From positions 1,798,001 through 1,862,000 of the forward strand of contig NZ_CP171843.1 of NCBI RefSeq assembly GCF_048020265.1: a DNA stretch of 64,000 nucleotides, given 5' to 3'. The notes beneath the pieces were generated by a model. It was given only the letters and a program-made list of their open reading frames with translations. It was not told the DNA's origin and ran no database searches. Shown in pieces: positions 8,779 through 17,125 of the stretch (its first letter is position 1; the number at the start of each line of letters is the position of its first letter). Origin of the DNA: Limnohabitans_A sp048020265. GTDB lineage: Bacteria > Pseudomonadota > Gammaproteobacteria > Burkholderiales > Burkholderiaceae_C. The position numbers and the translations under genes are program-made.

Positions 8779-9379
8779 ATCCAACGCCACGATCCCTTTT
8801 GACCCGGTCAAGATTGGCATCGTGTCCATCAGCGACCGTGCCAGCACGGGCGTGTACGAAGACAAGGGCCTGCCCGCGCTGCAGGACTGGTTGACGAAAG
8901 CGCTGCACAACCCGATCACTTTCGAGTCGCGCCTGATCCCCGATGAAAAAGACCACATCAGCGCCACCCTGATCGAGCTGGTCGACGCCGGCTGCAGCCT
9001 GGTGCTGACCACGGGTGGCACCGGCCCCGCCCTGCGCGACGTGACGCCCGAGGCCACGCTGGCTGTCGCTGACAAGGAAATGCCCGGTTTTGGCGAGCAG
9101 ATGCGCCAGATCAGCTTGAAGTTTGTGCCAACGGCCATCCTGTCGCGCCAAGTGGCGGTGATCCGGGGTCAGAGCCTGATCATCAACCTGCCGGGCCAGC
9201 CCAAATCGATCGCCGAGACGCTTGAAGGCCTGAAAGACGCGGACGGCCATGCTGTGGTGCACGGCATTTTTGCGGCCGTGCCCTATTGCGTGGATTTGAT
9301 CGGCGGGCCTTACATCGAAACCAAGGGCGAGGTCTGCAAAGCCTTCCGACCCAAAACCGCAATACGCCCTGCCCGCTGA
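8771..9379 (+). CDS. mog: Molybdopterin adenylyltransferase
   Basis: This 202-aa MogA-type protein activates molybdopterin by adenylation before molybdate insertion. It shows the MoCF-domain motifs IGIVSISDRAS, LVLTTGGTGPALRDVTPEAT and a conserved C-terminal INLPGQPKSIAETL. A molybdenum cofactor enzyme fits a cell that makes the assimilatory nitrate reductase encoded at the left edge. The ATG overlaps the darP gene by eight bases. The C-terminal extension after VDLIGGPYIETKG is usual for Mog rather than MoaB. Confidence 0.93.
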   Translation: MSESNATIPFDPVKIGIVSISDRASTGVYEDKGLPALQDWLTKALHNPITFESRLIPDEKDHISATLIELVDAGCSLVLTTGGTGPALRDVTPEATLAVADKEMPGFGEQMRQISLKFVPTAILSRQVAVIRGQSLIINLPGQPKSIAETLEGLKDADGHAVVHGIFAAVPYCVDLIGGPYIETKGEVCKAFRPKTAIRPAR

Positions 9380-9425
9380 GAGGCCCCCGGCAAGCCCTGA
9401 GCCAGGGCGCCTGTTTGCCGGTGGG

Positions 9426-9431
9426 TATAAT
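9426..9431 (+). promoter_or_regulatory. Candidate -10 element upstream of rpoD
   Basis: A TATAAT lies in the 297-base gap between mog and rpoD, about 245 bases before the rpoD start. No convincing -35 is seen. Nothing else in this gap looks like a gene. Confidence 0.35.
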
Positions 9432-9676
9432 CCACTTTCTCGGCAAGAGCGACAGCAGCACCTCCGGCTAGACCACCGCCATCAGCGCGACGCCCCCATG
9501 CGGGCCGGTCACCGTTCCGCAAGGACTGCATACCAAATGTTCGCCCCACATCTTGCCATTGCAGATTGGACGCCCATATAAAGCGTTGATCTGTGTCTTA
9601 ACCCACGCCCGCGCCGGGATGTATTTGGCGCTGACTGTGTCCGTTTCCTTGTCTGTTTTGATGTTCCGAGGTGTTC

Positions 9677-12202
9677 ATGCCTGCTCAAAAGTCGAAGAAG
9701 CCTGCCCAGGCCGCTGCCAAAGCCAAACCCGTTGCCAAGACCGCTGTTGCCAAAAAAGCCCCCGCGCCCGCCGCCAAGCCCAAAGCAACAAGCCCAGTGA
9801 CTGCCAAAGCACCGGCCAAGAAGCCCGCCCCCGTGGCGAGCCAAGCCAAAGTGCCTGCTAAAGCTGCTGCCAAACCGGCAGCAAAACCCGCAGCCAAAGC
9901 AGCCCCCAGCCAGGTCAAAGCAACGGCAACCCCGGAAACTTCTGCCAAGCCTGCCAAGAAAGCCGCCTCCGTGCCCGCCAAGAAATCTGAAGTGACCGAG
10001 AAAAAATCCACCGCCAAGGCCAAAGACGCCGCCGCCGAAGTGGAAGTGAAAAAACCCGCCAAAGCAGCCAAAGCCGCCGCCCCGGCCGAAGACAAAAAGC
10101 CCGCCGCCAAAAAAGCGGTGACCGGCGCCAAACGCGGCCCCAAGAAAAAGGGCAGCATTGCTGAGCCCAGCTTGGACGACGATCTGGACATCGAAGCCGA
10201 CCTCGAAGGCGAACCGGTTGTTGAAGCTGGCTCCGAGACCGCTGAAAAGGTCAAGCCCCTGCGCATGAAGATCAGCAAGGCCAAAGAGCGTGCCTTGATG
10301 AAGGAATTCGGTCTGGACGAAACCGTGCTGACCGAAGCCGAGATGAAGCAGCGCCGCGACCGCCTCAAAGCCCTGATCAAGCTGGGCAAGACACGCGGCT
10401 ACCTCACCAACGGTGAAATCAGCGACCACCTGCCCGACAAGCTGGTCGATGCCGAAACCCTGGAAGTGGTGATTGCCACCTTGAACGACCTGGGTGTGGC
10501 GGTGTACGAGCAAACGCCCGATGCCGAAAGCCTGATCATCACGGACAACGCTCCGACCGGCTCGACCGAAGAAGAAGCCGAAGAAGCCGCCGAAGCCGCC
10601 CTGTCTACGGTGGACAGCGAATTTGGCCGCACCACCGACCCTGTGCGTATGTACATGCGCGAAATGGGCACCGTGGAGCTGCTGACCCGCGAAGGTGAAA
10701 TCGAGATCGCCAAGCGCATCGAAGGCGGCCTGATGGACATGATGGCCGCGATCAGCGCGTCGCCCGCCACCATCGCCGAAATCCTGCGCATGGCCAATGA
10801 AATCCGTGAAGGCAAGGTCGTCATCTCCACCGTGGTGGACGGTTTCGCCAACCTGAACGAAGCCGACGACTACGTGGCCGAAGAAGACTTCGACGAATTC
10901 GACGAAGCCGATGACGACGACGGCAAAGGCGGCTCCAAGGCCCTGACCAAGAAGCTCGAAGAGCTGAAAAACCAGGCCCTGGAACGCTTTGACCGCATCA
11001 CCGAGTACTTCGAAAAAGTGCACAAGGTTTACGACAAGGAAGGCTGGGGCACCCCTGCGTACAACAAGGTCCAGGCCGCCCTGTCGGAGGAGCTGATGAC
11101 CATCCGCTTCACCGCCAAGACCATCGAAAAATTGTGCGACATGGTGCGCGCCCAAGTGGATGACGTGCGCAAGAAAGAACGCGAGCTGCGCCGCATCATC
11201 GTGGACAAGTGCGGCTACCCGCAAGAACAGTTCATTGCCGAGTTCAGCGGCCGTGACAAAAACGGCAAGCGCGTGGAATCGCAGCTGCTCAACCTGAAGT
11301 GGATCGAAAAGCAGGCCGCCGCAGGCAAGAGCTGGAGCGCCGTCATGGGTCGCAACATCCCGCCCGTGCAGGACTTGCAGCAAAAGCTGATGGACTTGCA
11401 GTCGCAAGTGGTGGTGCCGCTCGATGAACTCAAGGACATCAACAAGCGCATGAACGCGGGCGAGCGTGCAAGCCGCGATGCCAAGAAAGAGATGATCGAG
11501 GCCAACTTGCGCTTGGTGATCTCGATCGCCAAGAAGTACACCAACCGTGGTCTGCAGTTCCTCGATTTGATCCAGGAAGGCAACATCGGTCTGATGAAGG
11601 CGGTGGACAAGTTCGAATACCGCCGGGGCTACAAGTTCTCGACCTACGCGACTTGGTGGATCCGCCAGGCCATCACCCGCTCGATCGCGGACCAGGCCCG
11701 CACGATCCGCATCCCAGTGCACATGATCGAGACCATCAACAAGATGAACCGCATCTCGCGTCAGCACTTGCAGGAATTTGGCTTTGAGCCCGACGCCTCC
11801 ATCCTGGCCGAAAAGATGGAGATTCCGGAAGACAAGATCCGCAAGATCATGAAGATCGCCAAGGAGCCGATCTCCATGGAAACGCCGATCGGTGACGACG
11901 ACGACAGCCACCTGGGCGACTTCATTGAAGACAGCACGCACACCGCGCCCATCGACGCGGCCCTGCAAGCGGGTCTGCGCGATGTGGTCAAGGACATTCT
12001 GGACAGCCTCACACCCCGTGAAGCCAAGGTGCTGCGCATGCGTTTTGGCATCGAGATGTCCACCGACCACACGCTGGAAGAAGTAGGCAAGCAGTTCGAC
12101 GTGACGCGCGAGCGCATCCGTCAGATCGAAGCCAAGGCGCTGCGCAAGCTCAAGCACCCCAGCCGCAGTGACAAGCTGCGCAGCTTCATCGACACGATGT
12201 AA
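9677..12202 (+). CDS. rpoD: RNA polymerase primary sigma factor RpoD (sigma-70)
   Basis: This 841-aa protein is the housekeeping sigma factor. About 160 N-terminal residues form a low-complexity Lys/Ala/Pro-rich tail, followed by an acidic stretch (EPSLDDDLDIEADLEGE). The conserved parts come next: region 1.1 (from about 195), region 1.2 with DPVRMYMREMG (about 320), an acidic non-conserved insert, region 2 with KFSTYATWWIRQAITRS (about 650), region 3, and region 4 with TLEEVGKQFDVTRERIRQIE near the C-terminus. The ATG at 9677 has a GAGG ribosome site five bases away; a GTG at 9671 is in frame but overlaps that site. The expected neighbour dnaG is absent. Confidence 0.97.
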   Translation: MPAQKSKKPAQAAAKAKPVAKTAVAKKAPAPAAKPKATSPVTAKAPAKKPAPVASQAKVPAKAAAKPAAKPAAKAAPSQVKATATPETSAKPAKKAASVPAKKSEVTEKKSTAKAKDAAAEVEVKKPAKAAKAAAPAEDKKPAAKKAVTGAKRGPKKKGSIAEPSLDDDLDIEADLEGEPVVEAGSETAEKVKPLRMKISKAKERALMKEFGLDETVLTEAEMKQRRDRLKALIKLGKTRGYLTNGEISDHLPDKLVDAETLEVVIATLNDLGVAVYEQTPDAESLIITDNAPTGSTEEEAEEAAEAALSTVDSEFGRTTDPVRMYMREMGTVELLTREGEIEIAKRIEGGLMDMMAAISASPATIAEILRMANEIREGKVVISTVVDGFANLNEADDYVAEEDFDEFDEADDDDGKGGSKALTKKLEELKNQALERFDRITEYFEKVHKVYDKEGWGTPAYNKVQAALSEELMTIRFTAKTIEKLCDMVRAQVDDVRKKERELRRIIVDKCGYPQEQFIAEFSGRDKNGKRVESQLLNLKWIEKQAAAGKSWSAVMGRNIPPVQDLQQKLMDLQSQVVVPLDELKDINKRMNAGERASRDAKKEMIEANLRLVISIAKKYTNRGLQFLDLIQEGNIGLMKAVDKFEYRRGYKFSTYATWWIRQAITRSIADQARTIRIPVHMIETINKMNRISRQHLQEFGFEPDASILAEKMEIPEDKIRKIMKIAKEPISMETPIGDDDDSHLGDFIEDSTHTAPIDAALQAGLRDVVKDILDSLTPREAKVLRMRFGIEMSTDHTLEEVGKQFDVTRERIRQIEAKALRKLKHPSRSDKLRSFIDTM

Positions 12203-12225
12203 GCCATTGCGCTCCTCCCACCTCC

Positions 12226-12261
12226 AAGCCTCCCGACTGCCAAGTCGGGAGGCTTTTTTTT
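12226..12261 (+). terminator. Rho-independent terminator after rpoD
   Basis: A perfect 13-bp stem AAGCCTCCCGACT (12226-12238) and AGTCGGGAGGCTT (12243-12255) with loop gcca is followed by eight T. Confidence 0.93.
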
Positions 12262-12352
12262 GGCACTTGATGCAGATTTATCGATATAAAAACAATTAAA
12301 AAAGCGATGAAACTAAAATAAAAAGAAACTGCTCATAACAACTGAATTTGCA

Positions 12353-12372
12353 TATGTACGGTACCGAACATA
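12353..12372. promoter_or_regulatory. 20-base palindrome upstream of the Crp/Fnr-type gene
   Basis: TATGT-a-CGGTACCG-a-ACATA is palindromic except for one position in each half. It lies 55 bases before the ATG at 12427, in AT-rich DNA with a TATACT at 12391 that could serve as a -10. This is the position expected for an operator, perhaps for autoregulation. The binding protein is not known. Confidence 0.4.
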
Positions 12373-12426
12373 AAAAATATAAAAATTGCCTATACTTGCT
12401 TGCATAAACGTCAATAAGGACAACAA

Positions 12427-13110
12427 ATGTTGAGTCCGGCCAGTAATCTCATGATTTCTCAATTAAAAATTGATAAATACGAAAGATTGCTCGACAGTTT
12501 TCAATTGGTGGGCCTGGAATCAGGCCAAATGATCTTCAGGCCCCATGAGGTCATTCAATTCGTCTACTTTCCGGTGACCGCCATCATTGCCATGGAAATC
12601 GACATCTCGGATGGCACCTCGGCAGAAATCGTGCTGATCGGCAAAGAGGGCATGGTGGGCAGCGGTGTGATGGGTGGCAATCAGAACTTCAGCAGAGCGC
12701 GTGTGAAGTTTTCAGGATTGGCCTACAAATTGCCCCTCACCGTGTTTCAGTCAGAGCTGAGCCAGGACCATGCGTTTTTAAAAATCTGGATGGCAGTGAC
12801 TCGCCAAATGATCCTGCAGATCGCCATGCCCACGGTCTGCAGCAGCAAACACAGCAACGAACAGCAGGTCATCCGCTGGCTGATGAATACGTTGGACAAA
12901 ACGCAAGGCAGAGTGTTGCAGGTGACCCATCAAGAAATAGCGGACACCCTGGGCATACGCCGCGAATCGGTCACTTTGACCGCTGGCAAGTTGAGCCAAG
13001 AGGGTTTGCTGGAAGTCAGCCGTGGACAACTCAGAATCCTGGATCGGCCTCAACTGGAAGCCCGCGCCTGCGAGTGTTATCGGGTGATGAACCCGGCACT
13101 GAAGCATTGA
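12427..13110 (+). CDS. Crp/Fnr family transcriptional regulator
   Basis: This 227-aa protein has an N-terminal cyclic-nucleotide-binding-like beta-roll (about residues 20-130, with VIQFVYFPVTAIIAM and GKEGMVGSG) and a C-terminal winged helix. The recognition region is TLGIRRESVTLTAGKLSQEG (about 175-200). No cysteine cluster for an iron-sulfur centre is present, so it is not an oxygen-sensing Fnr. The beta-roll lacks the cAMP-binding signature of true Crp. A ribosome site (AAGGA) precedes the ATG. Composition upstream is AT-rich compared with the surroundings. The LivJ-like gene 32 bases downstream may be in the same transcript. Confidence 0.88.
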   Translation: MLSPASNLMISQLKIDKYERLLDSFQLVGLESGQMIFRPHEVIQFVYFPVTAIIAMEIDISDGTSAEIVLIGKEGMVGSGVMGGNQNFSRARVKFSGLAYKLPLTVFQSELSQDHAFLKIWMAVTRQMILQIAMPTVCSSKHSNEQQVIRWLMNTLDKTQGRVLQVTHQEIADTLGIRRESVTLTAGKLSQEGLLEVSRGQLRILDRPQLEARACECYRVMNPALKH

Positions 13111-13142
13111 CAGACAACTGCCCCGCACCCAGAGAGCCCAGC

Positions 13143-14354
13143 ATGCTTTGCCACTTTCAGAGGTTGTTCGCTCAGATCGCCGCCGCGGCCGCCATGGTGG
13201 TCAGTGCAGGCGCTGTGCAAGCCACCCCGCCCGCCGCTGCCCTGACGCTCAAGCCACCCGTATGGATAGGTTTTGACGATGCGTTCGGGCAAAAAACCAA
13301 CACCTCGGCCATGGCCATCGAATGGGGCATCCAGGCCGCGATGGAAGAAATCAATGCGGCAGGTGGCGTGTTGCAAGGCCGCCCGCTGAAACTCATCGCC
13401 ACCGACAACAAAGGCATTGCAGCCAGGGGCAAGGACAACTTCATCCAGTTGGCGAGCAAGCCCGATTTGGTGGCGGTCCTCAGCGGCAAATACAGCCCGA
13501 TCAGTGTGGAGATGCTGCCCGAAGCGCATCGCCTGGGCGTACCCTTGATCAGTGTCTGGGGCTCCGCTGACCCGATCACAGAACATGCACACCAACCGTC
13601 TTACTCGTTTCGGGTCTCGCTCAAGGACGATTGGGGGGTGGAAGCGATGATGAAACGGCTGTCCACCAAGTACAAAGTCCAGCAAGCCTGTGCCATCTTG
13701 CCCAACACCGCCTGGGGACGGTCCGCAGAGCGCGTCATTCAGGACAAATCGGCGCAGAGCATGATCCGTTTTCCGGTGGTGCGTTGGTACAACTGGGGCG
13801 ATGCCTCGCTGAAAAGTCAATACCAAGGCTGTCTGGATGCCCGCACCCAAGGTCTGCTCTTCGTGGGCAATGAAAAGGAAGGGGCCATTCTGATCAAGGA
13901 AATGGCCGAACAGCAGCGCAACCAGCGTCTGCCTGTGGTGTCGCATTGGGGTGCGGTGGGTGGCACCCTGCACGAATTGGCCCAAAATGAGTTGCCCAAG
14001 GTCAACGTGGATTTCATTCAGACCTTCAGCTTCATCCACAACAAGCGGCCTCGCGCGGTTTATCTGGCCGATTGGATTTTGAAGAAAACCGCCCTCAAAA
14101 GCACACTCGACATCCCCAGCCCAGTGGGGGCAGCACACGCTTACGACACGGTGCACCTGCTGGCCAATGCCATCCAAGTGGCCCAAACCACCGAACCCTC
14201 AAAAATCAGGGATGCACTGGAGAAACTGCCGCCCTTCAACGGTGCAGTGAGGCATTACGCCAAAGCTTTCACGCCTGGTCGACATGACGCGCTGGACAAG
14301 TCGCAGGTGCTGTTCGTCAAGCTCACACCCTCCGGCCAGCTGATTCCGCAATGA
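13143..14354 (+). CDS. ABC transporter substrate-binding protein, LivJ/branched-chain amino acid type
   Basis: This 403-aa protein has an N-terminal signal peptide (hydrophobic residues about 9-28, ending VQA) and a periplasmic binding fold of type I (IEWGIQAAMEEINAAGGVLQG, then DNKGIAARGKDNFIQL). Such proteins bind amino acids, amides or aromatic acids and feed LivHMGF transporters. No permease or ATPase genes lie beside it, so it is an orphan receptor whose ligand is unknown. It follows a Crp/Fnr-type regulator and converges on the cysteine-cluster gene. The open frame upstream of the chosen ATG overlaps the regulator. Confidence 0.85.
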   Translation: MLCHFQRLFAQIAAAAAMVVSAGAVQATPPAAALTLKPPVWIGFDDAFGQKTNTSAMAIEWGIQAAMEEINAAGGVLQGRPLKLIATDNKGIAARGKDNFIQLASKPDLVAVLSGKYSPISVEMLPEAHRLGVPLISVWGSADPITEHAHQPSYSFRVSLKDDWGVEAMMKRLSTKYKVQQACAILPNTAWGRSAERVIQDKSAQSMIRFPVVRWYNWGDASLKSQYQGCLDARTQGLLFVGNEKEGAILIKEMAEQQRNQRLPVVSHWGAVGGTLHELAQNELPKVNVDFIQTFSFIHNKRPRAVYLADWILKKTALKSTLDIPSPVGAAHAYDTVHLLANAIQVAQTTEPSKIRDALEKLPPFNGAVRHYAKAFTPGRHDALDKSQVLFVKLTPSGQLIPQ

Positions 14355-14379
14355 GCCCGCCTGCCAGCGGCCTGCAGTC

Positions 14380-14784
14380 TCAACGCGATTGGGCCTTATG
14401 GCCGTAAGGACAGTGGTTGGGGCGCGGCCCCACCTGCGGGTGCAGGCGGCAGGTGTTGGGCCGTTTGTCGTACACCGTGCAACGGCGAGTCTTGGCATCC
14501 AGAAACTGGCAATCGCCACTGGCGCGGCGCGCCAGGCTGAAGATGCTGTTCTTGAAGTTGAAATGCTCGATCAGCCCGGCTTTAGAGAGCCGTTTGGCGA
14601 TCTGCTTGGGGTCTTCGTGCTCGGCTTCAAAAGGGTCCACCAACTCCAACCGCACCAGATCGGCCAGCTTGACCTCGACCGGCATGGTGCAGCAGTTCGC
14701 CGCGCAGGTGTCGCACAAACCGTTTTTGTAACGGGTCCAGGTTTCGCAACGGTCAACGTCGACAACAGCAATGGGGGATCTCAT
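14380..14784 (-). CDS. YkgJ family cysteine cluster protein
   Basis: This 134-aa protein contains the zinc/iron-chelating cluster of the YkgJ/CxxCxxCC family: C13, then C24-x2-C27-x3-C31-C32, and further cysteines in GDCQFLD, RRCTVY, NTCRLHP and NHCPYG. Members probably bind an iron-sulfur cluster or zinc; their function is unknown. The ATG at 14784 is the first in frame. It may be cotranscribed behind paaZ, whose stop codon is 25 bases upstream, although the two are not known to be related. Confidence 0.85.
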   Translation of the reverse strand: MRSPIAVVDVDRCETWTRYKNGLCDTCAANCCTMPVEVKLADLVRLELVDPFEAEHEDPKQIAKRLSKAGLIEHFNFKNSIFSLARRASGDCQFLDAKTRRCTVYDKRPNTCRLHPQVGPRPNHCPYGHKAQSR

Positions 14785-14809
14785 GCCGGGGATTATCCCC
14801 GGATGTGCA

Positions 14810-16855
14810 TCAGCCCTTCTTGGCCACCAGCGTCAGGATGTCGTAGCTGGCCACCAGCTCGCCATGCTGGTTGGTCACTTCCACATCCCAGGCCACCACG
14901 CCCTGGCCCACGCCATTGGCGTCCTTTTTCTGGCGGTCGATCTTGCGCTTGGCCGTCAGGCGCGCCTGGATGGTGTCGCCAATGCCCACGGGCTTGACAA
15001 AGCGCAGCGTGTCCAAACCGTAGTTGGCCAGCACCGGGCCGGGCGCGGGCGAGACAAACAGGCCCGCTGCGGCCGACAGCACGAAGTAGCCGTGCGCGAT
15101 GCGCTTGCCAAAGGGCGAGTCCTTGGCGGCGATCTCATCGAAGTGCATGTAGAAATAGTCGCCCGACAGCCCGCCAAAGGCGACGATGTCGGCCTCACCC
15201 ACGGTGCGGCGGTGGGTGAGCAGGCTCTCGCCGATCTGCAGGTCTTCAAAGTAACGACGGAAGGGGTGAACCTCGGTCTCGATGAGTTTGGCGCCGCGCA
15301 TGTACTCGCCCGTGACGGCGGCGATCATGGTGGGCGAGCCCTGCAACGCGGTGCGCTGCATCAGGTGCTTGACGGCGCGGATGCCGCCGAGCTCTTCACC
15401 GCCGCCTGCCCGGCCGGGGCCGCCGTGCTTGAGGGGCGGCAGAGGCGAGCCGTGGCCGGTCGATTCGACCGCCGATTCGCGGTCCAGGATGTGCAGGCGG
15501 CCATGCAAGGCAGCGGCCACCGGGATCATGCAGGCTGCGATTTGCGGGTCTTTGGTGACGAGCGTACCGACCAAGCTGCCCTGACCGCGTGCGGCCAGTT
15601 GCAGCGCTTCGTCGATGCCGTCGTAGGGCATGAGCGTGCTGACCGGGCCAAAGGCTTCGACGTCGTGCACGCTGTCGGTTTGCAAGGGTTTCTGGCACAG
15701 CAGCAGCGTGGGCTGGAAGAAGGCACCGCCTTCCACGCCCGGCCCCACTGGCTTGAAATCGGCGCCGCCGCCAAAAACCAGTTCAGCGCTTTGGCGCAAC
15801 AGGGCCACACGCTCGGCCACGTCGGCCTGCTGCGAATGGGAGGCCAAGGCCCCCATCTTCACGCCTTCGACCGACGGATCGCCCACCACCACCTTGGCCA
15901 GACGCGCCTTGAGTTTTTCGGCGACAGCATCGAGGTGCTGGCGCGGCACGATGGCGCGGCGAATCGCGGTGCATTTCTGACCGGCCTTGACGGTCATCTC
16001 GCGGGCGACTTCCTTGACGAACAGGTCGAACTCTTCGTCGTCGGGCGTCACATCGGGCGCGAGGATGGCGCAGTTGAGCGAGTCGGCTTCGGCGTTGAAG
16101 GGGATGCTGTGCTTGACCACATTGGGGTGCACGCGCAGCATGGCAGCGGTGTCGGCCGAGCCGGTAAACGTGACAACGTCCTGGCCGTTCAGGCGGTCGA
16201 GCAGGTCACCGGTGGAGCCGATCACGAGCTGCAAAGCGCCGGCAGGCAAGATGCCCGATTGCTCCACCAGGCGCACCATGGCTTCGGTCAGGTAGCTGGT
16301 CGACGAAGCAGGTTTGCCAATGCAGGGCATGCCGGCAAGGAAGCTGGGCGCGAATTTTTCGAGCAGGCCCCAGATGGGAAAGTTGAAGGCGTTGATGTGC
16401 ACCGCGATGCCGCCACGCGGCACCAGGATGTGCGTGCCGGCAAAGCCGCCTTTTTTGCCCAGCGGAAAAGCCGGGCCTTCGTGGATCAGGTTGCCGCTGG
16501 GCAACTCATTACTGCCGATGCTGGAATAGGCAAACAAAGTGCCCGCGCCGCCTTCAATGTCCACCCAGCTGTCCGCACGCGTGGCGCCGGTATGGGCCGA
16601 AATGGCGTAGAGCTGCTCTTTGTGCTCACCCAAGTATTTGGCCAGGGCCTTCAGGCGCTGGGCGCGTTCCTGAAAATCCAGTTTCAGCAAATTGGGCAGG
16701 CCCACGGTGCGGGCGTAGTGCACCGCGTCGCCAAAGTCGATGGCCTCGGCATGGCTTTGGTACACGGTCTGGCCATTGATGGCGCTTCGCAGCTGCTGCG
16801 CGCCTTGCTGGCCGATCCACTGACCACCGATGAAACTTTGCAGGACTTGGGACAT
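14810..16855 (-). CDS. paaZ: Oxepin-CoA hydrolase / 3-oxo-5,6-dehydrosuberyl-CoA semialdehyde dehydrogenase PaaZ
   Basis: This 681-aa bifunctional enzyme opens the oxepin-CoA ring and oxidises the resulting aldehyde in aerobic phenylacetate breakdown. The N-terminal aldehyde dehydrogenase domain (about 1-515) has VPRGGIAVHINAFNFP, Glu256 in FNAEADSLN and the nucleophile Cys295 in GQKCTAIRR. The C-terminal MaoC-type hydratase domain (about 540-681) holds GLSGDYFYMHFDE and a hot-dog fold pattern. Length and catalytic residue numbers agree with E. coli PaaZ, so both activities should be present. No other paa genes are in the window, so this copy is detached from a paa operon. Confidence 0.93.
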   Translation of the reverse strand: MSQVLQSFIGGQWIGQQGAQQLRSAINGQTVYQSHAEAIDFGDAVHYARTVGLPNLLKLDFQERAQRLKALAKYLGEHKEQLYAISAHTGATRADSWVDIEGGAGTLFAYSSIGSNELPSGNLIHEGPAFPLGKKGGFAGTHILVPRGGIAVHINAFNFPIWGLLEKFAPSFLAGMPCIGKPASSTSYLTEAMVRLVEQSGILPAGALQLVIGSTGDLLDRLNGQDVVTFTGSADTAAMLRVHPNVVKHSIPFNAEADSLNCAILAPDVTPDDEEFDLFVKEVAREMTVKAGQKCTAIRRAIVPRQHLDAVAEKLKARLAKVVVGDPSVEGVKMGALASHSQQADVAERVALLRQSAELVFGGGADFKPVGPGVEGGAFFQPTLLLCQKPLQTDSVHDVEAFGPVSTLMPYDGIDEALQLAARGQGSLVGTLVTKDPQIAACMIPVAAALHGRLHILDRESAVESTGHGSPLPPLKHGGPGRAGGGEELGGIRAVKHLMQRTALQGSPTMIAAVTGEYMRGAKLIETEVHPFRRYFEDLQIGESLLTHRRTVGEADIVAFGGLSGDYFYMHFDEIAAKDSPFGKRIAHGYFVLSAAAGLFVSPAPGPVLANYGLDTLRFVKPVGIGDTIQARLTAKRKIDRQKKDANGVGQGVVAWDVEVTNQHGELVASYDILTLVAKKG

Positions 16856-17059
16856 GGGAAGAAGCTTTCAGAAAAGAACAAAGCCCGGCTCAAGCGAATT
16901 AACCAACCGGGCGGTCGGGAAATTCTAGTCGGTTTGCCTCTTGAGCCCAACAAGAATTCGAAGGGCTGACTTTTTGCGGGTGCCCGGCTCTTCAAAGACA
17001 TCCGATCACACACGTTAAACCAAGGGTTTACCCTGATTAAATGACCCACTAACACAGCT

Positions 17060-17087
17060 TTGCGAAATTAATATGCATGCATATAAT
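17060..17087 (+). promoter_or_regulatory. Promoter with overlapping palindromic operator of the gentisate operon
   Basis: A TATAAT at 17082-17087 follows TTGCGA at 17060-17065 with a 16-base spacer. A perfect 14-base palindrome ATATGCATGCATAT (17071-17084) covers the spacer and the start of the -10. A protein bound there would block the promoter. MarR-family repressors of aromatic catabolism often use palindromes of this kind; the cognate regulator is not in the window. Confidence 0.6.
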
Positions 17088-17125
17088 CTCGTCACTTTCT
17101 TCCCTGTCAACTTGTTGGAGTCTCC

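Noticed and set aside
9509..12157. Minus-strand open frame of 882 codons
   Set aside because: It mirrors rpoD, is dominated by His, Gly and Phe from the reverse of Ala/Lys codons and has no recognisable domain.
14771..16969. Plus-strand open frame of 732 codons
   Set aside because: It is the antisense of paaZ, whose catalytic residues and length are fully conserved.
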